Positions 36,329 to 47,090 of a stretch of DNA of 64,000 bases are shown here, piece after piece (positions within the stretch are counted from its first letter, which is position 1; each line of letters starts with the position of its first letter). The stretch is taken from assembly GCF_024919275.1 (NCBI RefSeq), contig NZ_JANWGH010000003.1, forward strand, positions 99,677 to 163,676, given 5' to 3'. Position numbers and translations under genes: made by a program. The notes beneath the pieces were generated by a model. It saw only the letters and a list, made by a program, of their open reading frames with translations, did not search any database and had not been told where the DNA came from. The stretch is from Algoriphagus limi. Its GTDB lineage: Bacteria > Bacteroidota > Bacteroidia > Cytophagales > Cyclobacteriaceae.

Positions 36329-39300
36329 TCAATTAATTGGTAGACTAATAATAAATTGGCTTCCTTCTCCTTCTTTGCTTTTTATCTTTATTTCTCCCCC
36401 ATGAGCCTTCACAATATCATAGCTTAAGCTCAAACCTAAGCCAGTACCCGAACCGGTAGGTTTGGTGGTGAAGAAGGGCTGGAAGATTTTTTCTTTGATG
36501 GAGTCGGGGATTCCGTTTCCGTTATCCTTGACGGATATTTCTATACCGTTTTCAGTCTTTTTGGTACTGACGATTACTTCGGGTTTGTAACCTTCAATTC
36601 CTGACTTGGCTTTTTCATCTACCACGTAGAAGGCATTATTTATAAGGTTAAGTAGCACCCGGCCTATGTCTTGGGCGGCGACCTTTGCTTTAGGGAGATC
36701 AGGAGCCAATTCAAGTTTGAAATTAGAATTGAATGACTTGTCCTTAGCTCGAAGTCCATGGTAACTCAATCGGATGTATTCATCGGCAAGGGCATTCAAA
36801 TCGGTGAGGGTCCTCTCTCCCGAGTTGGAGCGGCTGTGTGCCAACATTCCCTTCACGATAGTTCCGGCCCGTTTCCCATGATGGTTGATTTTGGAAAGGT
36901 TTTCCTTCAAATCATCCGCAATCTCAATAGCCACATTTGCATTTCCTGCTGCCAACTCTTCCTTCATTTCTTCAATCAGTTCATTGCTGATTTCAGAGAA
37001 GTTGTTGACGAAATTCAGCGGATTTTGAATCTCATGAGCGATCCCTGCGGTTAGTTCTCCCAGTGAAGCCATTTTCTCGGATTGGATTAATTGCTGCTGT
37101 GTGGATTTCAAGTTTTCTAGCGACTGATTCAATTGAGCCGTGCGGTGATTGACCCGGTCTTCCAATAATCGGTTTTCTTTTTTGAGGTAATAGGATCTGA
37201 TCTGAACGACAGTGTAAATCACCAATCCAAGCAAGATGACATAAATCAAGAAAGCCCACCAAGTGAACCACCATGGCGGATTGATAGTGAAAGAAAAGGT
37301 TGCAGGCTCACTCCATACCCCATCAAAGCCTTTGCTGATTACTTTGAAAGTATAATCCCCTGGTAATAAGTTGAAGTAGGTTTTTGAAGTGGGATTTTTG
37401 GTGATATCTGACCAATCCTTGTCGGAGCCTTCTAGTACATACCTGAATGCAATTTCATCCCTGCTTCGGATAGTAGGATTTGAGAAGGTAAAGGTGAGAG
37501 AGTTTTGATTATAGGGGAGTACTAGGCCAAGAGGAACTTTGGTTTTAGGGTCCAAACCGTCCCAGGTGATCTTGTTCTCATTGAGGTAATTGGAGGCATT
37601 ACCGATATCAGCAGATAGGCTATCAAATACTGAAAGATCCCTGCCTTGTTGAGAGTTTTTGAAAAGATTGGCTGTTTGATCCATGATGCGGATACCAGTC
37701 AATTCCACTATTGCAGGAGCATCTGTATTCAGTTTGGGATCCTGAAGATTGACAGTTAGGATAGGAGATGCAGCCCACCAAACCTTTCCACTTCTTGTCA
37801 CCTTGGCAGTCATCTGATTATAGTCAGTGTAGGGAAAACCTTCAGCTCGTCCATAATTCAAAAACCTCCAAGGCTGATTTGGATTATCCTCTGAGGGTTG
37901 TTCGATGACGACTATTCCGTCCGATGTTCCTAATTGAATTCTTCCTTCTGAGACTACCAAATCATAAAGTGATTCAGGTTCCATCCCATGATCACTATTC
38001 ACATTGGTGATTTGGTTTCGCTCTTTGTTAATTATTGAGATTCCCCGACCCCCACCAATGATCATTTGATCTTCAGAATCTCTAAAAATGACAGATTGAT
38101 CTACTGTAGATAGGCCTTCGTAAATGCCAAGGAAACTGACTGTATTTTTTTCAGGGTCAATGAAATTGATGCCGGAATTAGTGACAACCCAGATTTTATT
38201 CAAGTGGTCTTCTTCTATTCCCCATGTAGTGCTCCCTGCCAAGCCTGTAAATCCATCCACTTTTTTCATGGTCTCTTCATTTTGATCAAAAACAATTAGT
38301 CCATCATTAGTGGCAAGCCAAAGGGTACCATCTTCGCGTAATCTTGCGCGCCAAAAAAACCTGGCTGTTTCCGAATTTCCCCGATAAGAAGTAATCGTGT
38401 TCTCTTTTAGATTTAAAATGCTAAAACCTCCGAGGGAACCGATAAATAAAATATCCTCAGAAAGTTTGGATACTCCACGATGGTCATTAGGTCCGATTTC
38501 TCTTGGGATTTCAAGATATTTAAGAGTCTTGGTGGCGGGATCGTAAATGTTGAGTCCGCCATAAGATGCTAACCAAACTCGTTGATTTTGATCTTCCTCA
38601 ATGCCCCAAACTTCATTGCTCACCAGGCCATTTTCTATATTGAGGTGCCTGGAATCCATTCCTAAAGGATCGTAAAGAATCAGGCCATTGGTAAACGTTC
38701 CAGCCCAATAAATTCCATCTTTTTCATCTATTAAACTGACTGCTGGTGGCCCAGAACCAGTTAATCGGAAGTTGGTTTTGATGGTTTTTAAAGTTCCTTT
38801 GCTTGGGTTAAAAATGGAAAATGACTCATCAGATCCCATCCAAATATTGCCTTCTTGATCTAGGGTAATGTCAATTAAATTTCCTGAAAAGCCTTGCTCT
38901 TCTCCCATTCGGGAGATCATCTGCTTTTCTAAGGAAACATTGATTGCTCCAGTACCAAATGAATTCAACCAAACAGAACCATCAGGTACTTCTGTTAAAT
39001 CAAATATTGATGGAACACCTATTCCCTCATCTCTACCTAGAAATTTAACCATTGTTCGGTCAGGGTTTGCAATAGCAATCCCTGAATTTAAACCTATCCA
39101 TAGGTGGTTTTTAGAGTCGACAAAGCTCCCTAATGCATTGATTAGGTTAAGATTTTTCGATTCAAAATTGACACTTGAAAGGGTCCTGTTTTTTAGATCA
39201 ACGAATTTTAAAAGTCCTGAAATTCTTCCTCCCCAATAATTACCATCTCGGTCTATAGTTCCGCGGGTGAAACCATAAGGGAGTTTGAATTTTTCTACTA

Positions 39301-40003
39301 TCTCATTTTCAAGATCAACAATCAAGAAACCCCGTTGGAAAGTCGAAACAATCAACCGGCCTTCCTGATCAAAATCTAAGTCTGAAATTACATTTATAAC
39401 GCCTGAGGCGAATTCGTTTGTGATTATTTCATAAAGATGAAATTCATTTCCAGTGAATTTGACCAATCCTTGCTCTGTCCCTATCCAATGAGATCCATCA
39501 GGAGCGATAGCTTGGGCATAAATCGTATTTCCCGGAAGCCCTTGCCCATTCGATAAATTTAATATACCAGCAGTGCTTCCTTCTGCTTTAAGAGGTGTTC
39601 CGACTAGGCTTACAATAGGCGCAGTTAAAGGAAATTTTACGCTTTGTAAAGAATCAAATTCAATCTCTAGTGTTAGTGGTGCTTCTTCCAATTCTTCCCA
39701 ATCAAAACTGATCTCTTCCAATGGCTTTTTAAGTGGTTTTTCTTCCTCAAGAGAAAAAGGCTTGGAAGGCAGTCTATCCCAATTAAAGCTCATTTTTCTT
39801 CCCTTCGGGACACTGTCTTTAGGAATCGTTTTCCATTCAATGGTTTTTCCTTCTGGAATTTCAAAAGGAACAGGAGTGGGTATCTGAAAATTGGATGGAT
39901 TTTCAGGAATAGGTACGGTTTCATCAGATTGACATGCCAAAGCCAATGCCAGTGAAAAAAGTAAAAATACCCGTAGGCCAAAAGATTGCATGTCCTCTTT
40001 CAT
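36329..40003 (-). CDS. Propeller / Y_Y_Y sensor histidine kinase, lipoprotein (tandem copy B)
   Basis: A 1224-residue lipoprotein-type sensor (lipobox LALACQS). The region after the Cys is Pro-rich with [13 protein letters not shown] and [15 protein letters not shown], followed by propeller blades (140-720; [37 protein letters not shown]), a Y_Y_Y domain ([16 protein letters not shown]), a membrane helix after [11 protein letters not shown], a coiled coil and His990 in a class-A core. It matches the next gene upstream almost end to end, so the pair arose by tandem duplication. The two reading frames are 2 bases apart. Confidence 0.93.
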   Translation of the reverse strand: MKEDMQSFGLRVFLLFSLALALACQSDETVPIPENPSNFQIPTPVPFEIPEGKTIEWKTIPKDSVPKGRKMSFNWDRLPSKPFSLEEEKPLKKPLEEISFDWEELEEAPLTLEIEFDSLQSVKFPLTAPIVSLVGTPLKAEGSTAGILNLSNGQGLPGNTIYAQAIAPDGSHWIGTEQGLVKFTGNEFHLYEIITNEFASGVINVISDLDFDQEGRLIVSTFQRGFLIVDLENEIVEKFKLPYGFTRGTIDRDGNYWGGRISGLLKFVDLKNRTLSSVNFESKNLNLINALGSFVDSKNHLWIGLNSGIAIANPDRTMVKFLGRDEGIGVPSIFDLTEVPDGSVWLNSFGTGAINVSLEKQMISRMGEEQGFSGNLIDITLDQEGNIWMGSDESFSIFNPSKGTLKTIKTNFRLTGSGPPAVSLIDEKDGIYWAGTFTNGLILYDPLGMDSRHLNIENGLVSNEVWGIEEDQNQRVWLASYGGLNIYDPATKTLKYLEIPREIGPNDHRGVSKLSEDILFIGSLGGFSILNLKENTITSYRGNSETARFFWRARLREDGTLWLATNDGLIVFDQNEETMKKVDGFTGLAGSTTWGIEEDHLNKIWVVTNSGINFIDPEKNTVSFLGIYEGLSTVDQSVIFRDSEDQMIIGGGRGISIINKERNQITNVNSDHGMEPESLYDLVVSEGRIQLGTSDGIVVIEQPSEDNPNQPWRFLNYGRAEGFPYTDYNQMTAKVTRSGKVWWAASPILTVNLQDPKLNTDAPAIVELTGIRIMDQTANLFKNSQQGRDLSVFDSLSADIGNASNYLNENKITWDGLDPKTKVPLGLVLPYNQNSLTFTFSNPTIRSRDEIAFRYVLEGSDKDWSDITKNPTSKTYFNLLPGDYTFKVISKGFDGVWSEPATFSFTINPPWWFTWWAFLIYVILLGLVIYTVVQIRSYYLKKENRLLEDRVNHRTAQLNQSLENLKSTQQQLIQSEKMASLGELTAGIAHEIQNPLNFVNNFSEISNELIEEMKEELAAGNANVAIEIADDLKENLSKINHHGKRAGTIVKGMLAHSRSNSGERTLTDLNALADEYIRLSYHGLRAKDKSFNSNFKLELAPDLPKAKVAAQDIGRVLLNLINNAFYVVDEKAKSGIEGYKPEVIVSTKKTENGIEISVKDNGNGIPDSIKEKIFQPFFTTKPTGSGTGLGLSLSYDIVKAHGGEIKIKSKEGEGSQFIISLPIN

Positions 40004-40005
40004 AG

Positions 40006-43000
40006 TTAGATTGATTTTAAAGGGAGTTTGATGGTGAATTGAGTTCCTTTTCCCACTTCTGATTGGACATCAAAAGTTCCACCATGCGCTTTGATGATAT
40101 CATAGCTCAAACTCAGACCTAAGCCTGTCCCAGAACCAGCAGGTTTGGTGGTGAAGAAAGGTTGGAAAATTTTGTCTTTGACAGAGTCAGGGATTCCATT
40201 CCCGTTGTCTGTAACTGAAATTTCGATTTCGTTTTGATTCTTTTTTGTCCTGACTACTACCTCCGGTTGGTATCCCTCTGCTCCTTCAGTGGATTTGGAG
40301 TTAGATTTGGCTTTTTCATCCACCGCATAAAAAGCATTATTGATCAGGTTCAATAATACACGACCAATATCCTGAGCCACTACATTTACCTTTGGTAGTT
40401 TGGATTCAAAGTCTGTTCGGAAATCAGACTGAAAGCTTTTATCCTTAGCACGAAATCCATGGTAACTCAATCTCAGGTATTCATCCGCAAGGGCATTCAA
40501 ATCAGTTGGAGTTTTTTCGCCTGAGTTGGATCGGCTGTGCTCGAGCATTCCTTTTACAATGGAGTCTGCCCGTTTTCCATGGTGTTTGATTTTTGATAAA
40601 TTTTCTTTGAGGTCAACAGCAATGGATTTAACCTCATCCAAGTTGCCACTTTCAATTTCCTCATTCATTTCATCTAAAAGTTCTTCACTGACTTCGGAGA
40701 AATTGTTGACGAAATTGAGCGGGTTCTTTATTTCATGAGCGATTCCCGCAGTAAGTTCTCCGAGAGAAGCCATTTTTTCAGATTGAATGAGCTGCTCTTG
40801 GGTCGCTTTTAGATTTTCGAGCGATTGATTCAATTCTGCGGTTCGTTGATTTACTCGCTCTTCAAGGAGTCGATTTTCCTTCTGCAGATAATAAGATCTG
40901 ATTTGTACAATTGTATAAATCAATAAGGCAAGAAGTGTAGCATAAACCAGGAATGCCCACCATTTTAACCACCAAGGGAGGTTGATTGTAAATGAATAAG
41001 TGGCAGGTTCACTCCAGACTCCATTGAATCCTTTGCTGATCACCTTGAAGGTGTAATCTCCTGGGAAAAGGTTAAAATAGGTTTTTGAAAAGGGCTTGTC
41101 AGTGACTTCAGACCATTCCTCGTCAGCACCTTCCAAGACATATTTATAGACGATTTCATCTCGACCTCGGATAGATGGATTGGAAAAAGTAAAGGTGAGG
41201 GAGTTTTGGTCATGGGGTAGAGACAAGCCAAGAGGAACCTTAGTTTTAGGGTCCAAACTATCCCATTTGATAGTATTTTTTTTCAGATACCCCTGTACAT
41301 TTTCTAAACCGGAAGTAAGACTGTCAGTGGACGAAAGAACTCTTCCTTGCTCAGCTTTTATAAAAAAGTTCGCTGTTTGATCCATGATTCGAATCCCTGT
41401 TAGTTCCACATTGGCCGGAGCATTTGCGTCTAATTCGGGATTTTGAAGATTGACTGTGACAATTGGAGATGCGCCCCACCATACTTTTCCTTCTTTGGTT
41501 GCCTTAGCAGTCATTTGATTGTAATCAGTAAAAGGAGAGCCTTCTGCTCTTCCGTAATTCATGAATCGCCAAGGTTGATTGGGATCATCTTCACTTGGTT
41601 TTTCGATAACCACGATTCCATCTGAAGTTCCCAATTCAAGTCTATTATTGGATTCAATTATGTCGAAAACCCTATCTGGAATCAAGCCATGCTTGCTAGA
41701 AATACTCGTAATCTGATTTTGCTTTTCGTTGATGATTGAGATTCCTCCACTTCCACCGATAATTATTTCATTTTCGCTAGTCTTAAAAATTGCAGATTGG
41801 TCAATCGAAGACAGTCCCTGTTCTGATCCCAAATAAGTGATCGTGTTCTTTTCGGGATCGATCATGTTTATTCCAGAATCAGTGACTACCCAGACTTTAC
41901 CTTGCTGATCTTCTTCAAGTCCCCAAACAATATTGGAGGAAAGCCCGGATGACTGATCGATTTTTTTCATGGATCCATTTTCTTGGTCCAAAACGATTAA
42001 ACCATTATTGGTAGCGATCCAAATTTTTCCGTCTTTGAGTAATCTTGCCCGCCAAAAAATTAAGGCTGTTTCTGTATTGCCTTGGAAAGAAGTAATGGTA
42101 CTTTCTTTCAAATTCAGAAAACTGAATCCTCCATAAGAGCCTAGGAAAAAGGTTTCTTCGGAGATTTTCGAAATTCCCCTGTGATTATTAGAGCTCAGAT
42201 GGCTTGGAATTTCCAGATATTTGATGGTTTTAGTCGTGGGGTCGTAAATATTCAGGCCTCCGTAGGTGGCTAGCCAAACACGATGCTCATCATCTTCTTC
42301 TATTCCCCAGACATTGTTGTCAATAAGTCCATCACTAGAAGATAGGTGTCTAGAATCCATCCCCATGGGGTCGTAAATAAGCAGACCATTTGTTATGGTA
42401 CCAAGCCAATAAATCCCTTCTTCTTCATCGATTATGCTGACTGCCGGAGGGCCCGAACCAAATAGCCTTAGGTTAGTTTGGATGGTTTTTATGGCGGATT
42501 TATCAGGATTAAAAATTGAAAAACCATTGGTGTGGGCCAGCCAAACTTGTCCTTTTCGATCGACATTTATATTGATTGCATCATTTGTATACCCATGTTC
42601 CTCTCCAATCCGCGAAATGATGCCTCTTTCCAAGGAAATATTATTGATTCCGTTTTGAAATGACTCTAGCCAAACTGACCCATCAGGGGATTCGACTGTT
42701 CCTGAAAAATCGCCAAATATGCCTTCACTATTTCCTATGAATTTTACCTTTTCACGCTCTGGGCTTATTATTGCTATACCACTGTTGTAACATATCCATA
42801 GGTTGTTTTTTGAATCTACGCTCAGGGCACTAAATAATGGCAATTCATCAGCCTCAAAAACAAGGGAGTAAACCTTTATATTTTTAAGGTCGATAAGCTT
42901 GGGAATATCTCCAATCATACCTCCCCAGTAGTTCCCGTCTTGATCTATACCTCCTCTAGTAAACCCATAGGGAAGCTCAAAATATTCCAATAATTCGGCT

Positions 43001-43695
43001 TCAGGATTTAGAACTATAATCCCCGATCCTGTAGTTGAAATGATCATCCTTCCAGATGAATCGATATCAAGGTCTGCGATAAAATTGGGACCTCCTGCTG
43101 AATAATCCCTTGTGAGGATGTCAAACAAGTGAAATTCAGTGCCGGTATATTTTATTAAGCCCTGCTCAGTACTTAGCCAATGTGTTCCATCTGGTGCGAT
43201 GACTTGTGCTATAACAGAATTTCCTGGTAACCCCTGACGACTGGACAATTCTAGAACTCCGGCCTTGGTTCCTTCCGTTTTTTGAGGTATTCCTGCTTCC
43301 GAGATGATTGGGTCAGGTAGGGGAAGGATGAAATGATGGATTGAATCCGATTCTAATTTTAGATTCAGCGCCACTTCATTTAATTCTTCCCAATTGAAAG
43401 GGATTTCAGTGATTTGTTGCTTGAGTGGCACTTCTTCTTCTAATGAAAAAGGCTTTGAAGGCAGTCTATCCCAATTAAAGCTTATTTTTCTGCCCTTCGG
43501 AACACTGGCTATAGGGATTGTTTTCCATTCAATGGTTTTCCCTTCTGGAATTTCAAAGGGAACAGGCGATGGAATTTGAAAATTAGATGGGTTCTCAGGA
43601 GTTAGAACAGTAGTGTCTGATTGACAGGCTACTGCCAATCCAATAGAAAAAAGTAAAAATACTTGTAGTCTGAATGAATGCATGTGTTTGTTCAT
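40006..43695 (-). CDS. Propeller / Y_Y_Y sensor histidine kinase, lipoprotein (tandem copy A)
   Basis: A 1229-residue duplicate of the downstream kinase: lipobox LAVACQS, the same Pro-rich leader ([17 protein letters not shown]), equivalent propeller blades, Y_Y_Y domain ([16 protein letters not shown]), membrane helix and core with His987. Differences: the H box is HEIKNPLNF where copy B has HEIQNPLNF, the G2 region reads [11 protein letters not shown], and a short insert (NSKSTEG) sits between the N and G1 boxes. The ATG overlaps the stop of the small soluble kinase gene by 4 bases. Divergence is concentrated in the blades, as expected if the two copies recognise different ligands (inference). 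Confidence 0.93.
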   Translation of the reverse strand: MNKHMHSFRLQVFLLFSIGLAVACQSDTTVLTPENPSNFQIPSPVPFEIPEGKTIEWKTIPIASVPKGRKISFNWDRLPSKPFSLEEEVPLKQQITEIPFNWEELNEVALNLKLESDSIHHFILPLPDPIISEAGIPQKTEGTKAGVLELSSRQGLPGNSVIAQVIAPDGTHWLSTEQGLIKYTGTEFHLFDILTRDYSAGGPNFIADLDIDSSGRMIISTTGSGIIVLNPEAELLEYFELPYGFTRGGIDQDGNYWGGMIGDIPKLIDLKNIKVYSLVFEADELPLFSALSVDSKNNLWICYNSGIAIISPEREKVKFIGNSEGIFGDFSGTVESPDGSVWLESFQNGINNISLERGIISRIGEEHGYTNDAININVDRKGQVWLAHTNGFSIFNPDKSAIKTIQTNLRLFGSGPPAVSIIDEEEGIYWLGTITNGLLIYDPMGMDSRHLSSSDGLIDNNVWGIEEDDEHRVWLATYGGLNIYDPTTKTIKYLEIPSHLSSNNHRGISKISEETFFLGSYGGFSFLNLKESTITSFQGNTETALIFWRARLLKDGKIWIATNNGLIVLDQENGSMKKIDQSSGLSSNIVWGLEEDQQGKVWVVTDSGINMIDPEKNTITYLGSEQGLSSIDQSAIFKTSENEIIIGGSGGISIINEKQNQITSISSKHGLIPDRVFDIIESNNRLELGTSDGIVVIEKPSEDDPNQPWRFMNYGRAEGSPFTDYNQMTAKATKEGKVWWGASPIVTVNLQNPELDANAPANVELTGIRIMDQTANFFIKAEQGRVLSSTDSLTSGLENVQGYLKKNTIKWDSLDPKTKVPLGLSLPHDQNSLTFTFSNPSIRGRDEIVYKYVLEGADEEWSEVTDKPFSKTYFNLFPGDYTFKVISKGFNGVWSEPATYSFTINLPWWLKWWAFLVYATLLALLIYTIVQIRSYYLQKENRLLEERVNQRTAELNQSLENLKATQEQLIQSEKMASLGELTAGIAHEIKNPLNFVNNFSEVSEELLDEMNEEIESGNLDEVKSIAVDLKENLSKIKHHGKRADSIVKGMLEHSRSNSGEKTPTDLNALADEYLRLSYHGFRAKDKSFQSDFRTDFESKLPKVNVVAQDIGRVLLNLINNAFYAVDEKAKSNSKSTEGAEGYQPEVVVRTKKNQNEIEISVTDNGNGIPDSVKDKIFQPFFTTKPAGSGTGLGLSLSYDIIKAHGGTFDVQSEVGKGTQFTIKLPLKSI

Positions 43696-44765
43696 GACTC
43701 GTTAGATTTTTGTGGTATTAGTATTTTAAATAGGGCTCCTTCGCCTTCTTTGCTTTCTATTTGGAGTTCTCCACCATGGGCCTTGATAATGTCATGTGTG
43801 ATGGAAAGCCCCAATCCTGTTCCTTCTGTGCCTTTTTTGGTCGTGAAGAATGGTTGAAGGATTTTTTCCCGAATCGTATTTGGGATTCCTGTCCCGTTGT
43901 CCTCGATTTCAATTAAGATTTTTCCATTCTTTAGACTAGAATGGGCTCTAAGTGTGGGTTCGTAGTTGTTGCCTTCATCCGTTGATTGGCTGTTTAGCTT
44001 TTCTCTCATGGAGTCAAAAGCATTGTTGCAGATATTGAGAATTACCCGAGAAAAGTCCTCTACGATCAAATCTGCCTCCCCAACATCCTCCATTAAGTCC
44101 AATTGTAAATTCACTTGGATAGGATTTTTGCCAGCTCGCATGCCGTGATAGGAGAGGTTGACAAATTCTCTGATAAGTGGATTGACTTCCTGTGCGCTTT
44201 TTTGATTATCTCCGGATCGACTGTGTTGAAGCATGGACTTAACGATTCGATCTGCTCGCGAACCATGCTCAAGAACCTTGGAAAGATTGCTTTTCACATC
44301 TTCCAGAATTGAGATTATTTCTTCTTTTGAGTCGGATGGAGGCATATTTTCCAATTCCTCGAAAACCTCATCAATCAACTCCTTATTCAGTTCGGAAAAA
44401 TTGTTGACAAAATTCAGGGGGTTTTTGATCTCATGAGCAATACCTGCAGTCAACTGACCCAATGAGGCGAGCTTTTCCTGCTGTACTAATTGATCTTGGG
44501 CAGCTTTTAGATCCTCTAGAGATTTTTGAAGTGCTGAATTCGCCTCTTCAATGTCTTTTCTTTTCAGTTCCAGCTCTTCGATAGTTTCTTCAAGCAATAC
44601 GGAAGTAGTCCGTTTCACTTTTTCAGTTCTATCCAGTTTGAATTCCAAAATGGCAATCTCCTTTTCAGCATCCTTTACTGCTTTAGTAATAGCAGCTTTT
44701 TGATCATCAGAAAGATGCTCAATCTGTTCAATGTTGTCGAGGATATTTTGAAGGTGAACGTTCAT
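43692..44765 (-). CDS. Soluble coiled-coil histidine kinase without sensor domain
   Basis: A 357-residue cytoplasmic kinase: about 100 residues of coiled coil, then HisKA with His111 ([12 protein letters not shown] preceded by QQEKLASLGQLTA), and a HATPase_c domain with NICNNAFDSM, DNGTGIP and FFTTKKGTEGTGLGLSIT. It has no membrane segment and no input domain, so the signal must come from another protein; the FIST gene directly upstream (zero-base gap) is the obvious candidate. Its core is the same class (class B) as that of the giant kinase and unlike the membrane kinases. Confidence 0.92.
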   Translation of the reverse strand: MNVHLQNILDNIEQIEHLSDDQKAAITKAVKDAEKEIAILEFKLDRTEKVKRTTSVLLEETIEELELKRKDIEEANSALQKSLEDLKAAQDQLVQQEKLASLGQLTAGIAHEIKNPLNFVNNFSELNKELIDEVFEELENMPPSDSKEEIISILEDVKSNLSKVLEHGSRADRIVKSMLQHSRSGDNQKSAQEVNPLIREFVNLSYHGMRAGKNPIQVNLQLDLMEDVGEADLIVEDFSRVILNICNNAFDSMREKLNSQSTDEGNNYEPTLRAHSSLKNGKILIEIEDNGTGIPNTIREKILQPFFTTKKGTEGTGLGLSITHDIIKAHGGELQIESKEGEGALFKILIPQKSNES

Positions 44766-45905
44766 TTATTTTTCTTTAAGCGCTACAGTGCAGGTAGTCA
44801 GGTTATGCATTTCAAGATTTCCTCCAGCCATTCTGCCTAATTCTGCATAGGAAAACATGCCAGTCATCGGTACATTCCAAACCTTCCTAATTCCTTCTAT
44901 TTCAGCATTCATCATAGGTCCAAATGATAAAACTCTGCCAGCACAGCTGAATACAACTAAGGCATCTGCCTCCTGCATTTCCATGTCTTTGAGTTTTTGA
45001 ACTCCTTTCACCACTTTCTCCATCACATCCCAGTCAGGAGGTAGAGAAAAGCGGATTTTTGATCCTTGCGGAACTGTACCGCTGGTGTAAAAGGAATGGT
45101 CAGACCAATCTACCACCAAACCAGGACGCATTACTGGGTCACCTTTCTCACGTTGTAGCTGCAAAGGGAAATTTGCGGCAAGCTCAAGTAATACATCTTT
45201 GTTTTCAGGGGTGATATTTTCGAGCCCTCCATATTTGGTAGTAATATCCAGTGCCGGTTCATTGTCTATCGTGAATACATGATTCCCTTCGCTTTTGGTC
45301 ACTGTTTTTTCTGTTCCCATCGCTTTCCATCCGCAGGTAGCAATACCACTAACCGATACTTTTTCTTCATCTAGGACCAAACAAACTATTCCATGCTCGC
45401 TTTCCCATCCATTTGAAAAGACCCATGTTTTGTCAAAAGCTAAATCATCACCTGCAGCTCCACCAAAAGCATTAACATCTTCCCCTGCAATTTCCTGAAG
45501 CCCCAGCAACACTTCTTCTCCATCCGTGGCTGCATTGCTTACTGCCAATAAAAAGGCAACTTTTTCAAAGTCATTTTTGGCTCTAATTGCGATGGATTTG
45601 GAAGTTTCCCGGTAATTGTTGTTTTGAAATTCTGCTGTATGAATTCGGAAATATTCTTTTTTTATGTCAAGTAATAAGATGGCTACAGACCCATTTTCAG
45701 TTTCTTCATCGATAAATTCCCCATTGGTAGTAGAGCCAAAAATGCTCATACCCGCTTCATCCAATATATTGCAAATTGCCTTTCGGTCTTGAGAAACAGA
45801 TAGAAAGACAATGGCTAGGGTAGGGAGGAAACCCTCGGCCATACTTTCATTGAGTGCCGATTTTATTTCAGCTGTTGTTTTTCCCTTGATTGATTTTGCT
45901 TTCAT
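44766..45905 (-). CDS. FIST-domain sensory protein (block copy 3)
   Basis: A 379-residue FIST_N/FIST_C protein. Markers are IFGSTTNGEFIDEE, AFGGAAGDDLAFDKTW, ATCGWKAMGTEKTV, LVVFSCAGRVLSFGP and GMFSYAELGRMAGGNLEMHN. It abuts the soluble kinase gene with no spacer and follows FIST copy 4 by 22 bases. In the C-terminal glycine motif it has AELGRMAGG where the others have GEFGKA or similar. The tight junction supports a FIST-kinase functional pair (inference). Confidence 0.9.
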   Translation of the reverse strand: MKAKSIKGKTTAEIKSALNESMAEGFLPTLAIVFLSVSQDRKAICNILDEAGMSIFGSTTNGEFIDEETENGSVAILLLDIKKEYFRIHTAEFQNNNYRETSKSIAIRAKNDFEKVAFLLAVSNAATDGEEVLLGLQEIAGEDVNAFGGAAGDDLAFDKTWVFSNGWESEHGIVCLVLDEEKVSVSGIATCGWKAMGTEKTVTKSEGNHVFTIDNEPALDITTKYGGLENITPENKDVLLELAANFPLQLQREKGDPVMRPGLVVDWSDHSFYTSGTVPQGSKIRFSLPPDWDVMEKVVKGVQKLKDMEMQEADALVVFSCAGRVLSFGPMMNAEIEGIRKVWNVPMTGMFSYAELGRMAGGNLEMHNLTTCTVALKEK

Positions 45906-45927
45906 TTTTTAAATGGTTTTTGAGGGA

Positions 45928-47067
45928 TTATTTCTCTTTCAATGCTATCCAGCTGACTGTTGTCCCATGAAATTCACAGCGACCTTCATCCAACTTTCCA
46001 AATTCGCCTAGGGAAAAATAGCCTATCATGGGCTTTCCCCAGGTGGAGGCCAATCCTTCTATTTCTGTAGTGATCAAAGGTCCAAATGATCCTAATCTTC
46101 CGACGCAGGAAAACACAAGTAAAACATCGGAATCTGGCATTTTCTCCTCTTTGTAAGTTCTTGTGCTTTCAATGACTTTGTCAATCACATCAAAATCCGG
46201 CGGTAGGGAAAAGCGGAATTTATCTCCCTCTTTTACATGACCTCCTATCATGATTGACTGATCGGAAGGGTTTAAAAAAAGTGCCGGCTTCATGATTACA
46301 TTTCCTGATTCCCTTTCAAATTGTAAAGGATAGCCTAGATCCGAAGGCAATAGTCCACTTGCTTCGGTATTGGATAGGACTATTTCATTGCCCAAAAACC
46401 GTTGTATGACCTTCATGGCTGGTTCATCATCAATAGTATAAACCCATGTTCCTTCGGTTTTTGTGATTTTTTTGCTTGTGCCTACTGGTTTCCAACCTGA
46501 TACAGCCAATCCGCAAATCGAGATATGGTCCTGATCAAGAATTAGAGCAAGTAATCCACTTTTGCTTGAAGCAGAATTCGTGAAAACAATACCTGAAAAA
46601 TCTACCGGATTGCCTGCAATGCCTCCAGCGACTACCGCGTCATAGCCTGCTGCATCAGTCAAACCTCGGATTAGCTCATCTCCTGAAACTTGAAAATCCA
46701 CAGGGGAAATGATAAAAGCAGGGTTTTTAAAATAGTTGCTACCGACTGAACCGGTTTGGTACCCAACCTCGTACGCAGACGATCCTTGGTAACCGTTGAT
46801 TTCAATTTTAAAATTCTCCGGCTTCATATCTAAAAGCATGATGACGATATCATCCTCTGCGATTCCATGTTCGGAAAACTTTTGAGGCACTGTTAAACCA
46901 AAAATTTCAATACCTGATGCTCCAAAGATTTCTCGTAATGGTTCAGCATCTTCAATGTTGGTCAAAATGATGATTGCAAGGGTTGGCTTGAATCCATCAG
47001 CCATACTTTCAGCTAATGCTTTTTTAATTTCTTCAGGAGATTTTCCCTGTATTGATTTTGCGTTCAT
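45928..47067 (-). CDS. FIST-domain sensory protein (block copy 4)
   Basis: A 379-residue FIST protein. I chose ATG 47065-47067 because it gives MNAKSIQGKSPEE, aligned with the MKAKSI start of its paralogues; an upstream in-frame ATG at 47121 would overlap the preceding gene and add 18 unrelated residues. It is the most divergent of the five: the N-terminal turn reads IFGLTVPQKFSEHG in place of IFGATT.GEF, so the usual ligand-site Thr-Thr/Gly-Glu is lost. The FIST_C motif is retained (VFSCVGRLGSFGP, GYFSLGEFGKLDEG). It may bind a different ligand or none. Confidence 0.88.
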   Translation of the reverse strand: MNAKSIQGKSPEEIKKALAESMADGFKPTLAIIILTNIEDAEPLREIFGASGIEIFGLTVPQKFSEHGIAEDDIVIMLLDMKPENFKIEINGYQGSSAYEVGYQTGSVGSNYFKNPAFIISPVDFQVSGDELIRGLTDAAGYDAVVAGGIAGNPVDFSGIVFTNSASSKSGLLALILDQDHISICGLAVSGWKPVGTSKKITKTEGTWVYTIDDEPAMKVIQRFLGNEIVLSNTEASGLLPSDLGYPLQFERESGNVIMKPALFLNPSDQSIMIGGHVKEGDKFRFSLPPDFDVIDKVIESTRTYKEEKMPDSDVLLVFSCVGRLGSFGPLITTEIEGLASTWGKPMIGYFSLGEFGKLDEGRCEFHGTTVSWIALKEK

Positions 47068-47090
47068 TTTTTCAGTGTAAATCGGTGAGA

